Positions 36,296-48,316 of a DNA stretch of 64,000 nt are shown piece by piece. Source of the DNA: Cryptomeria japonica (lineage: Eukaryota > Streptophyta > Pinopsida > Cupressales > Cupressaceae). A program made the translations under genes and the position numbers. The notes under the pieces were generated by a model, which was given only the letters and a program-made list of their open reading frames with translations, searched no databases and was not told where the DNA came from. The first letter of the stretch is position 1, and each line of letters opens with the position of its first letter. Where the stretch lies: assembly GCF_030272615.1 (NCBI RefSeq), contig NC_081406.1, forward strand, positions 481,711,900 through 481,775,899. The letters run 5' to 3'.

Positions 36296-37485
36296 GATTC
36301 ATCACCAAGATTGATCTTTTTGCAACCCACCTTACTGTCATCATCAAGAATTTTCTTGCTGGTGAATGTATCATTACAGGTGAAAAACCTCTCTAGAGTC
36401 ACCAAACCCTTCGGGATTTTGTTCCCCTTGAGCTGAACAAAATTTTTATCAGAATCAATACCAGGATCTGGACAAAATTCTTTACAACTATCCTCAGAAC
36501 CCTCAAAATATGATTGGACAAAGGGACGAGCACACTCCAAATAATCTTTAATCTGAGCATCTGTATCAAATACTTGCCAATGATTCATGTTGTCAGGATT
36601 ACTAGGTCTGTAAATCATTTTAATTCTATAGGAATCATTCTTAAAGTCTGGGTGTGGTAACAAGAGAGAAGCTGAAACAACCAATGAATCTGCCCTAGTG
36701 TTCTTCTCTCTTGGTATAGCTTCAATTGAGAAAGCATCAAAAAACTCTATCTCATCCCAAATTCTATTTCTATAATGTTTCAGTCTATCATTTTTAACAG
36801 AATAAACATTTCTTACCTATTTAACAATCAACTCAACATCACCTTTCACCTTGAGCAATTTTATGCCCTTACATTTGGCTTCATTCAACCCTAAAAGTAA
36901 TGCCTCATACTCTGAAGTATTATTTGTGTTCTTGAAATCTAATTTGAAAGAAAAAGGAAAAACATTACCATTAGGTGAAAGCAGTACTACCCCTTCTCTT
37001 GAACCAGAGTTGGCACAACTCCCATCAAATTCCATTTGCCACAGTTCATCTTGTTCATCAACTACTTCTTCTAACTCCTTTTTACCAGGCGCAAGAATGA
37101 GATAGTTTCTAAATTCACATTATTGGAATGGAATCTGGGCTTTGGGATTATCAAAAGGAAAAACTGTATATCTATTTTTCAGTTTAGGCTCAAGTTTGAT
37201 CTTTTGTTTTCCTAGTGGAATGATAGCCTTTGACTAGTCCATCTTGAGCTCACCCCCCAAATCTCTACAGAAAGTCCTACTTAAAAGCATCCCATAACTT
37301 GCAGGAATGTCAGCAACCAAAATGGTCAGCTTTACCCTTTTATTAGGACATGCTACAAGTACTGCTTGAACATCTTTTACTTGCCCAATGAGAGGGACTT
37401 GCTTCCCATCCATTGAGTAACATCTCCCAAATGTCTTGGTAAGTGTTAAACCTAAAGCTCTGGCAACAAATGATGGCATTATGTT
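36296..37485 (-). pseudogene. Element D pol fragment: protease C-terminus, archaeal-type RNase H, RT-proximal linker
   Basis: On the minus strand, MPSFVARALGLTLTKTFGRC and LVADIPASYGMLLSRTFC form the second half of a retropepsin-like domain. Next comes an RNase H with MEFDGSCANSGSREGVVLL, NTSEYEALLLGL and KGDVELIVK, keeping the D, E and D catalytic positions. A spacer with GLVTLERFFTCND and KINLGDES follows, the latter being the usual lead-in to RT of plant gypsy elements. A stop lies after the protease part (37234) and another near 36817. The frame ends at the copia LTR. Confidence 0.75.
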
Positions 37486-37682
37486 TTTGATTAAGTAAAA
37501 ACAGGTTTTAAGGGACTCAAAACTTGATTACATTCAAAAGATATCCAAGAAGGAAACAAAACAAGACAGCTGCAAAAGACCAGCAAAAAAACCAGTAGCA
37601 GAGAAAGGTATAGCAAGAGGCCAGCAACAAATTGGCCCCAAGCCCAACATTACAAGTTAATTAAAAACTCCTCATAGTTTCC

Positions 37683-39263
37683 TCAACATTTTTGTACCAA
37701 GAGCATCATCGCCTTGGCCGCTTCCCTCACGTCATTGTTTTCCTGTCCCAGTTGGCTTTCTTTCATTTTGGTGTCCTTCCCAATAGTGGTCTGCCTAGTT
37801 CTGCGTCTAGGGTTCTGGTGGGTGGGGCTGGAGGTTGGAGCATCTTCTATAATTACCACATTCTTATCCTAATTTTTCCTTTCCAAATGATCCACCAAAG
37901 CGTTCATATTCTGGGAAGAAAATTTAAGGACCTGGAGGCTGTGGTTCATGAGGCTTTTCAAAGCCTTCTCATTACGGATGATCTGGGTGTTGATGTTGTC
38001 TTTGTCCTCCTCCACCTGCTCTTTTAGAGTTCTAATAACATCCTCCAAATGTTTCAGGTCCCCTTTGATCAGATCTTTCTCCAACCAGTCCTCCATCTCC
38101 ATTTCCTCCTCAGCTTCACTATTTTTCGTATCCTCATTCTGTTTCCTAGAGTCAGAAATCTTAATCAACTTATTAATCTTATCTTCCAGCTCCCTTTCCT
38201 TACCTTGCATATTGGTGATGTTTTTGACAACCCATTTCTAAAAATTGAAGAATTCCAGAGTGCAGTTACGGGCGATGTCCAAGATGGTGTTCGCAGAGTC
38301 CTTACCCTGTTTAGTCTCCTCAGAGTTAGGGTTGTCATACTCCTTAGGATTCAGAGCAACATTCTCACTTTCTGAGCCCTTAGGGTTAGAGTGAGGGTTT
38401 TCAGAATTACCCCCTTCCTCCCCTTCACCATAGTTCTCATCCTTATTTTGCTCAATTTCAGTATCAGTGTCCTTATCCTTTTCCTCTTCTTCATCACAAT
38501 GCACCTCCTTTTCCTCATGCTCTATTTCAACTTTCCTTTTTTTGTGGGTAGGGGTGTTGGGCTGATCCCCATTTGAGTCAGAGTCTTTGCAGCTCTCAGA
38601 GATATGAGCATTAATGATCAAAGGGTCATCCTTGGTTTCCCTAGCCTTATCCTTTAGATGTTCATATATTAGCAGTATGAGCCCCTGGTGGGCTAAAGGG
38701 TAAGAGTTAGGCTTTTTAGCATGGTCTGCAAGGCTCTCATTTAGAGAGGACGCTAAATAGAAGGGCAGGGATATTTTAGCCCCATGACGGAAATGGTTCA
38801 GAATAGAGAAATGATAGTTATAAATTTTTATAAATTTGCCATCCACAGTCAAATACTCCATTGAAACCCTTAGAACTTTTTGCTAGAAAGGGTTTACCTG
38901 CTGGGGAGAGTAATAGGAGATGTTGTCCTTCTTCACAAGCTTGCCCTTCTCATCCTCTGACTTCGGGAAGTTTTTGAAAGCTTCAGCTGCATACTTCTGA
39001 TCCCTGTAGAATTTAGTCCCCTCCTTCTGGAGACCCGTGACCTCTGCAACCATGTTTTCATCGATTTGCCAAATCTCCCCGAATAGGGTGACTCTGTTGT
39101 TACTCCAGCTTTTAGCAAAACCATAAGACACAAAATTTCTGCTTCCATGAAGCTTTTCTATATAGTCAGTGAAGCCGTATCTATGGAGCCTTCTCCAGAC
39201 CTTTCATTCACTCTTCCAATTTTCACATCCTGGAGGCTCGTTCCTGTTTAGGTTACCACCCAT
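37683..39263 (-). pseudogene. LINE ORF3: accessory protein, PMD/plant-transposon-protein-like with acidic linker and coiled coil
   Basis: One minus-strand frame, 527 codons from ATG 39263 to the TGA at 37683. It is broken only by four stops (about 39208, 38883, 38240 and 37869), with no frameshift. Residues 45-180 look globular and include IWQIDENMVAEVTGLQ (64-79), YLTVDGKFIKIYNYHFSIL and ISLPFYLASSL. A strongly acidic/basic linker follows (38600-38300). Then comes a predicted coiled coil, with LEDKINKLIKI and HLEDVIRTLKEQVEED. It lies inside the LINE's target duplications, so it is part of the inserted unit. L1-type LINEs normally have two ORFs. No enzymatic motif is visible. It could instead be a 3'-transduced or fused segment. 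Confidence 0.6.
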
Positions 39264-39531
39264 TCTGAGCTCCAAGTAAAGATACCCACTGCTGCAGTTC
39301 ACAATCTATAGATAAGACTCTGAAAACTTGTTATTTCTGGAATTCCCATGTAAAGACTCTTTCGTTGTTTTGAAATTGCTGCTTATGGCCGCACAAACCT
39401 AGCTATTATTACTATAATCTTTCGCACACATATGATCTTGGAAACAATGCCCCAAAACACTCATAATCTGACAGTTAATCGGCCCCCAAAATCTACCTTT
39501 GGAAATCGTTCCCCAAAAAGTAATCATGAGA

Positions 39532-42500
39532 TTAACTTGACCCATTGATGTGATCAAAGTATAATTTCTCTTTAACCTCCCTTTTGATGTGAGTTTCTCC
39601 AATGTATTTGACATCCTTCTCCAAATTGACCCCTTCATTGGCTAGGATATCCACAACCTTATTGCCCTCTCTAAAGGTATGAGTTATACTAATGCTAACA
39701 TAGTTATTTAAAAGATATTTAGCATTTTTAATTAAATTGGTAATATTCCAGGAAACAGAACTTGTACCTTTGAGGGCTTGTATGATGTTTAAAGAGTCCC
39801 CTTCGAGCCAATTTTTTTTGAATTTGAATTCTTGAGCTAGCTGGAGGCTCTTTAGCATTGCCAGAGCTTCAGCCACATGGTTATTTTGGACCCCAAAAGG
39901 AGAAGCAAAAGCAGCAATGCAAATTCCTTGAGCGTTTCTAATAACATCTCCACCACCAACCTTTCTAGGGTTCCCTTTAGCCACCCCATCAAAATTAACC
40001 TTTATCCAGTCATTTTCAGGAAAACGCCAGACAATGTTATCTCTCCTATTCTTATTTTCCGATCTGTAGACCTTATGCATTAGGTTCCATTCAGTGAGGA
40101 TGTCTCTTTCCATATCATTCATATCAATAACAGACTATTGCTGATTATTCTTGCGAGAAATATTGATGTTCTCCTTTATAGCCCTGTAGATTTTTTCAAA
40201 GACCACCTGAGTGTTACACTCAGCTTCCCTAAATATCCTATTATTTCTTTCTTTCCAAATGCCCCAGCAAATCATGGGGAGGGTCAAAGACCAAAGGTTC
40301 TTGATAATTTGATATTTGGTTGGAAAATTTCATTGCTAGATAATATCCTTGATACTCTTGTTCATAACCCAATTAACTTTCCATTTTTCCCACATTTTGC
40401 ACCAAATATCCCAGGTAAAGGAGCGGTGAAAAAAGAGATGATCAACTGATTCCCCCTCCTTCTAGCATAGCTCACATCTATTAGGGAATTTGAAACCTCT
40501 TCGGATTAAATTGTCAAGAGTAAGGGTACTATTATGAGAAGCAAACCAAAAGAAAATGTTGACTTTAGGGATCAAAATGTTGTTCCAAACTTTATTCCAA
40601 ATGGGATTGCGGGTTTGAGAAAAGGTGTTTTTATAGGCTGAGGCAACTGTAAAATCACCTTTAGGATCACTTTTCTAGAGGAAAACATCATCATAGTCTT
40701 TGTTAGGGGAAAAGGACAACAACTCCTTCTAGAGGGAGGAAAATCCAGAATGAATGTCATCAATCCTAAGCCACTTGTCCTCCTTCCAGTAGTCACACAC
40801 CATAATCCCAAACCTCCTTTTACACTCCTAAATAATTTGACTATTGTTTTGATGATAAAGAGCTTTATTCTTCATCCAGGGGTCTTCCCAAAACCTTATT
40901 CTGTCACCTTTTCTAAGGACCCATCTAGCCCCAGCTTTTGCCACTTTTATGGATTTAGTAATGCTATTCCAGATGAAGGATCCAATAGGGATGTCTTCAG
41001 AGTTAAGGACCCCTTGGATAGGCTAATTCTGAATGTATTTGTCAAACCAAATTTGATTCCAATCTTTCTTAATATCATAGGCTCTCCATAATTGTTTAGC
41101 AAGAAGAGCTTTGTTAAAGGTTTTTAGAGCTTTAATCCCCAACCCCCCTTTCTTCTTTGGTCTACACACTTTGTCCCAAGAAACCAAGGGTATTCTCTCT
41201 TTTTCTTCCACTCCTGACCATAAAAATCTCTTCTGGATTCTTTCCATTGCTTCAGCAAATTTAGCCGGGATACCAAATAGGCTGAGGGCATAAACAGGGA
41301 GATTTTGAAGAGTAGCTTGAAGGAGCTGCAGTTTTCCAGCCTAAGATAACATTGAGCCTTTCCATCCAGCAAGTCTTTTATTGAATTTATCAATAAGCAT
41401 ATTCCAGAAATAATTTGGGGGAGCTAAACCCAAGGGAAGACCCAGATAGGTGGAAGGGAGCATTTCCACTTTGCACCCAATAATTTTAGCAATTTTCTGT
41501 TGTCTTATGACCGGAGTATTCAAGAAGTAAATATCCGATTTGTCCCAATTGATTTTCTGACCAGTAGCTAAAGCATAGGAGTTAAGAGTAGTTTTGAAGG
41601 CATCAACCTCCTTGACAGAAGAATATCCCATGAGGATAGTGTCATCAACAAACTGTTGATGAGTGCAAAAAACATTGGCGGAGGAAGGTTGAAGACCTTT
41701 GATAGTTTTGCTTTGTTTCAAATTGTGAATCAATCTGCTCATACTTTCAGCCAAAATGGTAAAAAGGATAGGAGATATGGGATCTCCTTGTCTGAGCCCT
41801 CTTGAAGTTTTAAAAAAATTGGTAGGAGATCCATTAATCAGAATAGAGAACATAGGAGTGGTGATCAACTCTCTGATTATTTGGTTACCTTTTCATCAAA
41901 ACCAAAATCCCCCATGATTTTGAAGAGAACATCCCACTCCAGTCTATCATAAGCCTTCACCAAATCCAACTTTATCAAGAAACCTTCTTTTTTAGCAGCA
42001 CTGAGGGAATGAATTTTCTCATGAACAAGAATAATTGAGTCTAGAATCTGCCTACCAGGAACAAAACCTTTCTGCTCCTCAGAGATGATGAAGGGAAGCA
42101 CCACCAAAATTCTAGTGGTCATAACTTTGGATATGATTTTGTAGAAAGAGTTACATAGGCTAATTGGCCTAAAATTTCCCATAGAGTCCACCCCAACAAC
42201 TTTGGGGATTAGGGCTATAAAAGTGGAGTTGAGCTCCTTAAGGATTCTTCTAGATCCAAAGAATTCTTTGACCGAATTAACCATGTCTTCCCTCACAATA
42301 TGCCAAAATTCTTGGGAGAAAAACATAGGGAAACTGTCAGGACCCGGAGCTTTATCCCCTTGAAATGAAAAAATAGTTTTTTTGATTTCTCCAGCAGACA
42401 GGATGGCAGTAAGGGCCTTATTCTGAATAGGGTTAATGACCTTAGGAATAATATTAACCAAATTGAGTTGGTGGGTCTGATCAATGTCCTTGTTACTAGT

Positions 42501-43717
42501 AAGGAGCTGATTGAAGAATCTGACAACTTCATCCTTGATTTTGTCCTTATTAAGTAGAGTGTTGTTTTCAACAATCAGTCTTGTGATTCTATTCACTGCC
42601 TTATGTTTTAGAGAAGTCATATGAAAAAATTTAGTGTTTCTGTTCCCTGCCTTCAACCATATAGCCCTAGATCTCTGCCTCCAATAGATTTCTTCCCTAG
42701 AGATAATGTTGTGGATTTTGACTAGAACATCATCTTCCATGACTTTGGAATACTTTTTGTAGCCTTCTTTCTGTATTGAATTTTGTATCTGGTCCAGTTC
42801 CTCCTTTAGTTTTTTCTTTGAATCAAAGATATCACCAAAGACCTTCTTGTTCCAAGTCTTAATATTGGTTTTGATGTTTTTAAGTTTTTAGCAACTTTAT
42901 ACATGGCAGTTCCATTAACATCAAGATTCCACTAGTTAGCAATAGAATTTTCAAGATTAGGGTGGGAGGTCCACATCTTTTCGAATTGAAAAGGGAATCT
43001 CTGATTATTCTTAAAAGTCTCAGTAACAAAAGAGATGGGATAATGGTCTGACCCAATTCTATTAATAATAGAAAGGGAGCATCTATGAGAAAGAATCTAG
43101 TCATTAGTAACAAGGGATCTATCAAGTCTTACCTAGATGAGATCTTCACCATCCCTTTGGTTAGACCAAGTGTAGGAAGCCCCGTTGAGATCCATATCAA
43201 TGAGAGCATTGTCATTAATAAAGTCCATCAGGTCAGATCTGCTGTCTGGTTGAGCTTGACTGCCTCCAAATTTTTCAATGTCTTGCAGAGGAGTATTGAA
43301 ATCTCCCAACACAACCCAGTTGTTTAGAGGGAAGGAATTTCTTTTATGTTGAATTTTATTCCAGAATTTACTTCTAGCGGATTTGGAGTTAGGGGCATAG
43401 ATATTAGTGATGACACATTCCTTACCATCAATGATGCTTTTAGCTTTTAGAGATAAAATATTGCCATCAACATCAATCATATCTCCAGAGGTTGTGCTTT
43501 TATTCCAGAATATAGCAACCCCTCCAGAGGCTCCATTCGAGCTACTACCACAAGCCCCTCCATTTTTGAAAAACTTTAATTTCTCTACTTTCTCTTTACT
43601 CATTTTGGTTTCCTGAACCAGGATAATATCTAGATTTTGATCTTGAATGAGGTTCCTTAATATATCCTATTTATTGAGACCATTTAGGTCTCTGATGTTC
43701 CAAGATATTACCTTCAT
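39532..43717 (-). pseudogene. LINE ORF2: endonuclease, reverse transcriptase, RNase H
   Basis: ATG 43717 starts MKVISWNIRDLNG, an AP-like endonuclease with VQETK, NIYAPN, VLGDFNTPL and SDHYPI kept. RT follows (about 42400-41300) with KAPGPDSFP, NFRPISLCN, KLDLVKAYDRLEW, GLRQGDPISPILF and FVDDTILMG. The last is FADD in most plant L1s, but both aspartates remain. A zf-RVT segment (about 40600-40250, FWFASHNSTLTLDNLIRRG) follows. An RNase H with VNFDGVAKGNP, EALAML, EGDSLNII and VVDILANEG closes the frame at 39532. Several frameshifts (near 43130, 42740-42880, 41870) and stops inactivate it. The start overlaps the ORF1 stop as ATGA. Confidence 0.92.
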
Positions 43718-45428
43718 TTGGAAGCCTGAGGGCAGGATTTCTTGATGGTTCGCTGCCTTCCATCAACTATGTTTTGCTTACTCTCCTGGTCCCTATGCCA
43801 TTTCATAGTTTTGCATCCCGGTGGGGATCTTGAAGCCCCAAAATCAGCCTTGGATTTGGTTTTGGTTTTTACTCCATTAAGGCCTCCTACCTTCTTGGTT
43901 TTAATTTTCTTTCCATTTCCTATTGTGTTTTCTTCTTGTTCTGCTCTAGACTCATCTTGCATGTTGCTCCATAGGTCTTCTCTTTTCTGGGATGATGTAG
44001 TCATATCGACTCCTATGTTCTGGAATGAGGCATTTAAGTTTTCCTGTGGTGACCCAAACTTGTTACTCGTTCCCAGTTTTATTTCATGTTCTTGAAACTC
44101 CTCCTCTAAATAGTGTTCATCTTTTTTTGATATAGGTTCCTGAAAAGCCTCAGGATGAGAATTGGTGATATTCTCAATCTCACCATCTTCAATTGTCTGT
44201 TCACTAATTTCATTCTCCTTCACTTGTGTCTGTAGAGCCTCAAAGGTATTGCCTATTTTAATCTCAAACTCCCTAGTTTCATTCTTTTTATTTCCCTTCA
44301 AAGGGGGGTTCTTAGGAGGGTCAGTGCTATCGGCTTCCAGGTGTTCAGATATATTAACTGAGTTTCCACTTTTTTCTTCTAACTTGTTACATTCTTTGTT
44401 ATTATTTTTTTCTTTCCATACTTGTTTATGAATATTTGTCATCACAGGTTTTTTAGGGTTGCTAGGGCAAGCCTTAGCCTAGTGACCTGCTTTTTTGCAA
44501 GAAAAGTAAACAAAGGGGAGAGATTCGAATTCTATTGATTGTTCCCATAACCCAAGTTTGGAATTTATGTCAATAGTGCTTGGGAGGTCCATATTCTGTG
44601 ATATGTTGACACAGATGCATGCATACACCAATCTCTTGCGAGCTGCTGTCATTGGGTCTATCGCAACAAGCTCCCCAAAGGAGTTAGCGATTCTTGAGAA
44701 AGCATCCTCCACCCAGTATTCCAACGACAGCCCAGGCAACCTAACCCACACCGGAGTAGATTCAAAGAAAGAATCATTGAGTTCCATGTTAGGATTCCAT
44801 TTTCTAATAGAAAGAGAAGATTTTCCAAACATCCAGGGGCCACCACTTAAAGCAACTTCCATATCTTCCCCGCAGGAGAAAGAAAAAACAAAAAAGCCTC
44901 TAGGCAAGGTAGAGACATCAACTATCCTTTCATTCTCCATTTTCTCTTAACAAAGGACCTAACATCCTCAATATTAGGTCGAGGTCCAACAAATTTCCCC
45001 ACCAAAGAAAAAGACATTAAAGAGATGCTATGATCAATAACTATATCAGGAATCTCAATCGCAATTTTACCCATTCTATTATCCGATATATCCTTCACAA
45101 AGGGGAAAGATGATTTACCAGTCGGTTTACCAGGTTCTTTTATTACAAAGAGACTATTCCAGGGTTTAGGTATTCGCCTCTCCTTGATATTTTCTGAGTC
45201 AAACTTCACCGCCTCGGGGCTCAAATCTTGAGAATCTTTTAAGTTTTCATGATTGGGAGGAGGGTCCCGTATTCATGGGTCCCCATCTTTCCTTCCATCC
45301 TCATCATCAGATGCTTATCCTTGAGCTACAGTGGATTCAGAACCAGAGGATCTAGCATCACTGTTCCCTCCATTTCTTGATTTCAAATTTCCCACTGCAA
45401 ACGCTGTTCCCTCTGCTATTCCCTCCAT
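43714..45428 (-). pseudogene. LINE ORF1: DUF4283 protein with zinc knuckle
   Basis: ATG 45428 opens a frame with stops near 45316 and 45271 and a frameshift near 44930. The DUF4283 domain spans about 45060-44560: SLVGKFVGPRPNIEDV, LPRGFFVFSF, GPWMFG and PVWVRLPGLSLEYW. A knuckle remnant CKKAGH-x-AKACP follows, where TGG has become TAG and the first cysteine has become tyrosine. An acidic, poorly ordered C-terminal third ends at 43714. DUF4283 ORF1 proteins bind LINE RNA in plant L1 elements. Confidence 0.88.
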
Positions 45429-45471
45429 TTTTCCTTCAATTAGGCTTGTTCCATGAGTTGTCTAATGATAA

Positions 45472-47029
45472 CATTATGTTATCTGACACCCCTAAATCTA
45501 TAATATAGTTACTAAGCTTCTGACCATATAGGAGGAGAGAGATATAAAAAGGTTCAGGTTTCAGAGCTTCAGTGTCAAGTTTATCTTCAACACTGTGAGA
45601 GGCACATGGATTAATCAAATCAGTGAGAGGGCAAGGAGCAGATGCAGGTTTTTCAACAACAAACAAATCATTATCAATCACACACTCATGCACAGAGGAA
45701 TCTGATGTAGGATCTCCTTTTACATATTTGACCAACTTGTCTAATTCCCTTGAGTTCAGTTTCAAGTATTCAGCAGTAGAAATTTGAACAGTTGAAGCTT
45801 TGCAAAATTCAATTATGTCAAAAGAGGGAGAAGGAGAAGAATTGTTTTTACTTTTAGTATTTCTTTGCAAAATCTTGACTTCAGGAATTTTTGCATGGAA
45901 GGAAGGATCATTACTTGCGAGACCCTTACCCTTGAAATTAGTTCTAGTAGAGTTTGTAAAAGGAGCAGGTTGGGAGGTTTGTTGATTCCTTGTAAGGATT
46001 GCACATGCAGGGTCTTCAAGAGTTACCAAAATATTACCACCTCTTTTTGAATCTGATTCATACTCAAGGTAAAATGATCTAGAGTTTCCAGGTACTTCTT
46101 GAATCTTCTCTGCTTCAGTGAACTCCCTGAGTTCATCCTTTGTGCTTCCCATTTGGACATGCCTTATCATATTAGGATAAGAATTCCCATCATGATCTGA
46201 AGTAAGGTGAAAAGAGCACATAGCGCCTTTATCAGGAGGACCTTCTATTTACAATCTTTGTGGGGTAGTAGGGAGTTGCAAAGTTCGCCCATAATTGTGC
46301 TGGTTTCGGTGTTTCCTATTTATATCTTGATATGGCTGTGGGTAAGAACCTCTAGTTTTTGGAATTTGCCTCTTCAAGGCAATCATATCATTGACTAATC
46401 TTTGGAAAACTAGATTAGTCGAAGAAGTGGAAGCTTGAGATTGACCTTGAGGAATTTGCATGTCTTTTGTCCACTTCCTTGCTGTTATTAAATCATCATC
46501 AAGCTCTATAGCTTGGTTCTGTGCAGTATCAAGATCAGCTAGCCTATTTCTTTTAAGATGGAAACCAACATCAGGGGGCATAGAGTTGATAAAGAAACAT
46601 TGTTGGTTATTAGCAATTGGTCTTTTAGCCTGGGGAATTTTATGAATAATCTTATTATACCTAGCCACATAATCTCTCATTGGTTCATGAATCTCTTTCT
46701 TCATTAAGTGAGTGCTCATCATCAACATTATAGAACCGTTTCTCAAAAGTAGTTTTCATTATTTTCCAATCACTTATAGATCCTGCCTGTAGATGACTGA
46801 ACCAATCCGCTGCTCCCTCAGTAAGAGTTTGAGTGAAAAGCCTAACAACCACATCTTCATGCTGCATTGCTAGTATCCCAGTCACTACATTAAAGGAGTT
46901 CAAGTGTTCTTCAACTAAGATTTTTCCGTCTCCATTGAACTTAGGTAAAACATCCCTAGCCCCTTTCAAGAGAGGATTATGAGCACCGAGAGCAGGAGGC
47001 CCAACTGCAGTGCCCCATGGTTGGGCCAT
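45472..47029 (-). pseudogene. gag: Element D gag and protease N-terminus
   Basis: ATG 47029 begins MAQPWGTAVGPPALG. The gag core has PKFNGDGKILVEEHL, WFSHLQAGSISDW and FEKRFY, then after a frameshift near 46740 MRDYVARYNKI and FINSMPPD, typical retrotransposon gag. A stop near 46246 separates it from a spacer and the protease start YIIDLGVSDNIM (45520-45480). The canonical D-S/T-G is DLG here, so the protease would be inactive. The protein stops where the LINE enters and resumes at 37485. Confidence 0.85.
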
Positions 47030-47410
47030 GATGAAAAAAGGGTAAATAGTTACAAGAGGAGGAGCTTGAATTCCAGAAATCGTTAATGCTTGCCAATGGC
47101 TAGAAGAGAGAGGTACTTTGGGGGTAGTTTTAGTAGGGGAAGAAGGTCTACTTTTAGCATTCCTCTTGGGAGTGAAATTTGTAGAGAGTGAGAGCCCTTA
47201 CAATTCTTTGAAGAAGTTATCAGCAACTCCCTCTCTCCTTTGTGATCTGGTATAAGAACAAGAATCCAATGCTATTTCTTCTAGGGTCTCTGAAAATGTA
47301 AGCTAGGTTGAAGTATACGTTGTCTAGGGATTTTATCAGTAGGTAAAACCTTGACTTACTTAGATTTAACAAATATATAACATACTGATCTATTGAATGT
47401 TGATGATTTC

Positions 47411-47426
47411 CCTAGCAGAGTCGCCA
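47411..47426 (-). other. Primer binding site of element D
   Basis: TGGCGACTCTGCTAGG on the minus strand, a few bases after the LTR end, resembles the TGGCGACTCTGCTGGG-type site known from Tat/Ogre gypsy elements (recalled as a tRNA-Arg primer). Confidence 0.7.
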
Positions 47427-47432
47427 AAAATC

Positions 47433-48316
47433 TGTTAGTGAACAAATTTTGTCTTTCTTTTAATTGAATTGATTTGAAGCTCTGTTACCCTCTTTGAAAA
47501 ACAAAAGTTCAACTAAACAGTTGGGTAAGTGTGACATACATCACTTCCCTCTGAATTTTAGATAGGTACAACTCCCTCCATTAGTTATTCAAGGAATAAT
47601 CTAACTAAATAAAACTGATATGCTTTTAACCTGAAAGCACGTAAGGCTGCCTACTTCATTCTTAGATGAGAGGCCAGTATTATGCAAATATTTCAGAGAA
47701 ATCTTTCTTCAAGATGCCTCACCATGAAAATCAGAGGTAATCAAAGCAAAGTTTAATAATACCGACTTCCGCACTTCATAAAAATAAACAAGAGAAACAA
47801 AGTCTCTTTTCAAACAAATATCCTTCTAAACAACACAGAAAGAAGCCCCAGATTAATAATAACATTCGCCATCAGAAAGATAATCACAAACAATTTGACT
47901 GGATTGATATTTGCAAAGAAACATTACTCCATGGATTCAAACTCAAAGATTTTCCACCTCAAAATGCATATGATCTTTATAGGTATATTCCGTGCAACAA
48001 AGACATGAAGATACACACATAAATTCTTTCCAATTTCGGATTTTGGAAAAACTGATCACTTCCTTCAGACACACAAAATTTCCTAATCTTTAAGTCTCCT
48101 ATTCTAACCCCTTCTAAAATATTTTTTCATCTAACTTATAGTAGTCTTTTGAAAAATAGAGGAGGTCTCCTTGAAAACCCAACCTCCTCTGAAATAGTTA
48201 TAAAACTAACAGAGTATTAGGGGATAAATGTCCCAAAGTAATTGCAAGGTTTTTGAAAAGTATTTAAAAATAAAAACAAAGCATAAGCATCAAATTATGC
48301 TTCATTTTTAGTGTCA
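47433..48316 (-). repeat. 5' LTR of element D (about 884 bp)
   Basis: The downstream end ..CACTAACA is fixed by the primer site. The upstream start TGACAC is placed after a purine tract, which is what precedes a 3' LTR. A TATA-like box on the minus strand lies at 47975-47982. No second copy is in the window to confirm the limits. Confidence 0.45.

Larger units (their letters stand above)
37486..45471 (-). mobile_element. L1-like LINE (7,986 bp) with three ORFs
   Basis: It is flanked by a 9-bp duplication (CATTATGTT on the plus strand, 37477-37485 and 45472-45480), with a short poly-A (five T on the plus strand, partly shared with the duplication) at its 3' end. Joining the flanks restores the element D protease frame (SDNIM-PSFVARAL). 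It encodes ORF1 (DUF4283 plus zinc knuckle), ORF2 (endonuclease, RT, zf-RVT, RNase H) and a third ORF downstream. Only about 43 bases precede the ORF1 start, so the 5' end may be slightly truncated. Confidence 0.9.
36296..48316 (-). mobile_element. Element D: Ty3/gypsy with RNase H between protease and RT, split by a LINE
   Basis: Minus-strand order: LTR (48316-47433), primer site, gag (47029), protease (up to 45481 and, after the LINE, from 37485), archaeal-type RNase H (about 37060-36750), linker to the start of RT (36296). The rest of pol is missing at the copia junction. Putting the RNase H ahead of RT separates this element from element C, which has it after the native RNase H. Confidence 0.75.

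Noticed and set aside
31309-36303. TCATC on both sides of the copia element as a TSD
   Set aside because: On the right the TCATC is three bases away from the LTR end (GAT lies between), and the flanking gypsy sequences are different. It is treated as chance.
38391-39148. Other-frame open frames over the acidic part of LINE ORF3
   Set aside because: These are shadows of the repetitive acidic/basic coding sequence.
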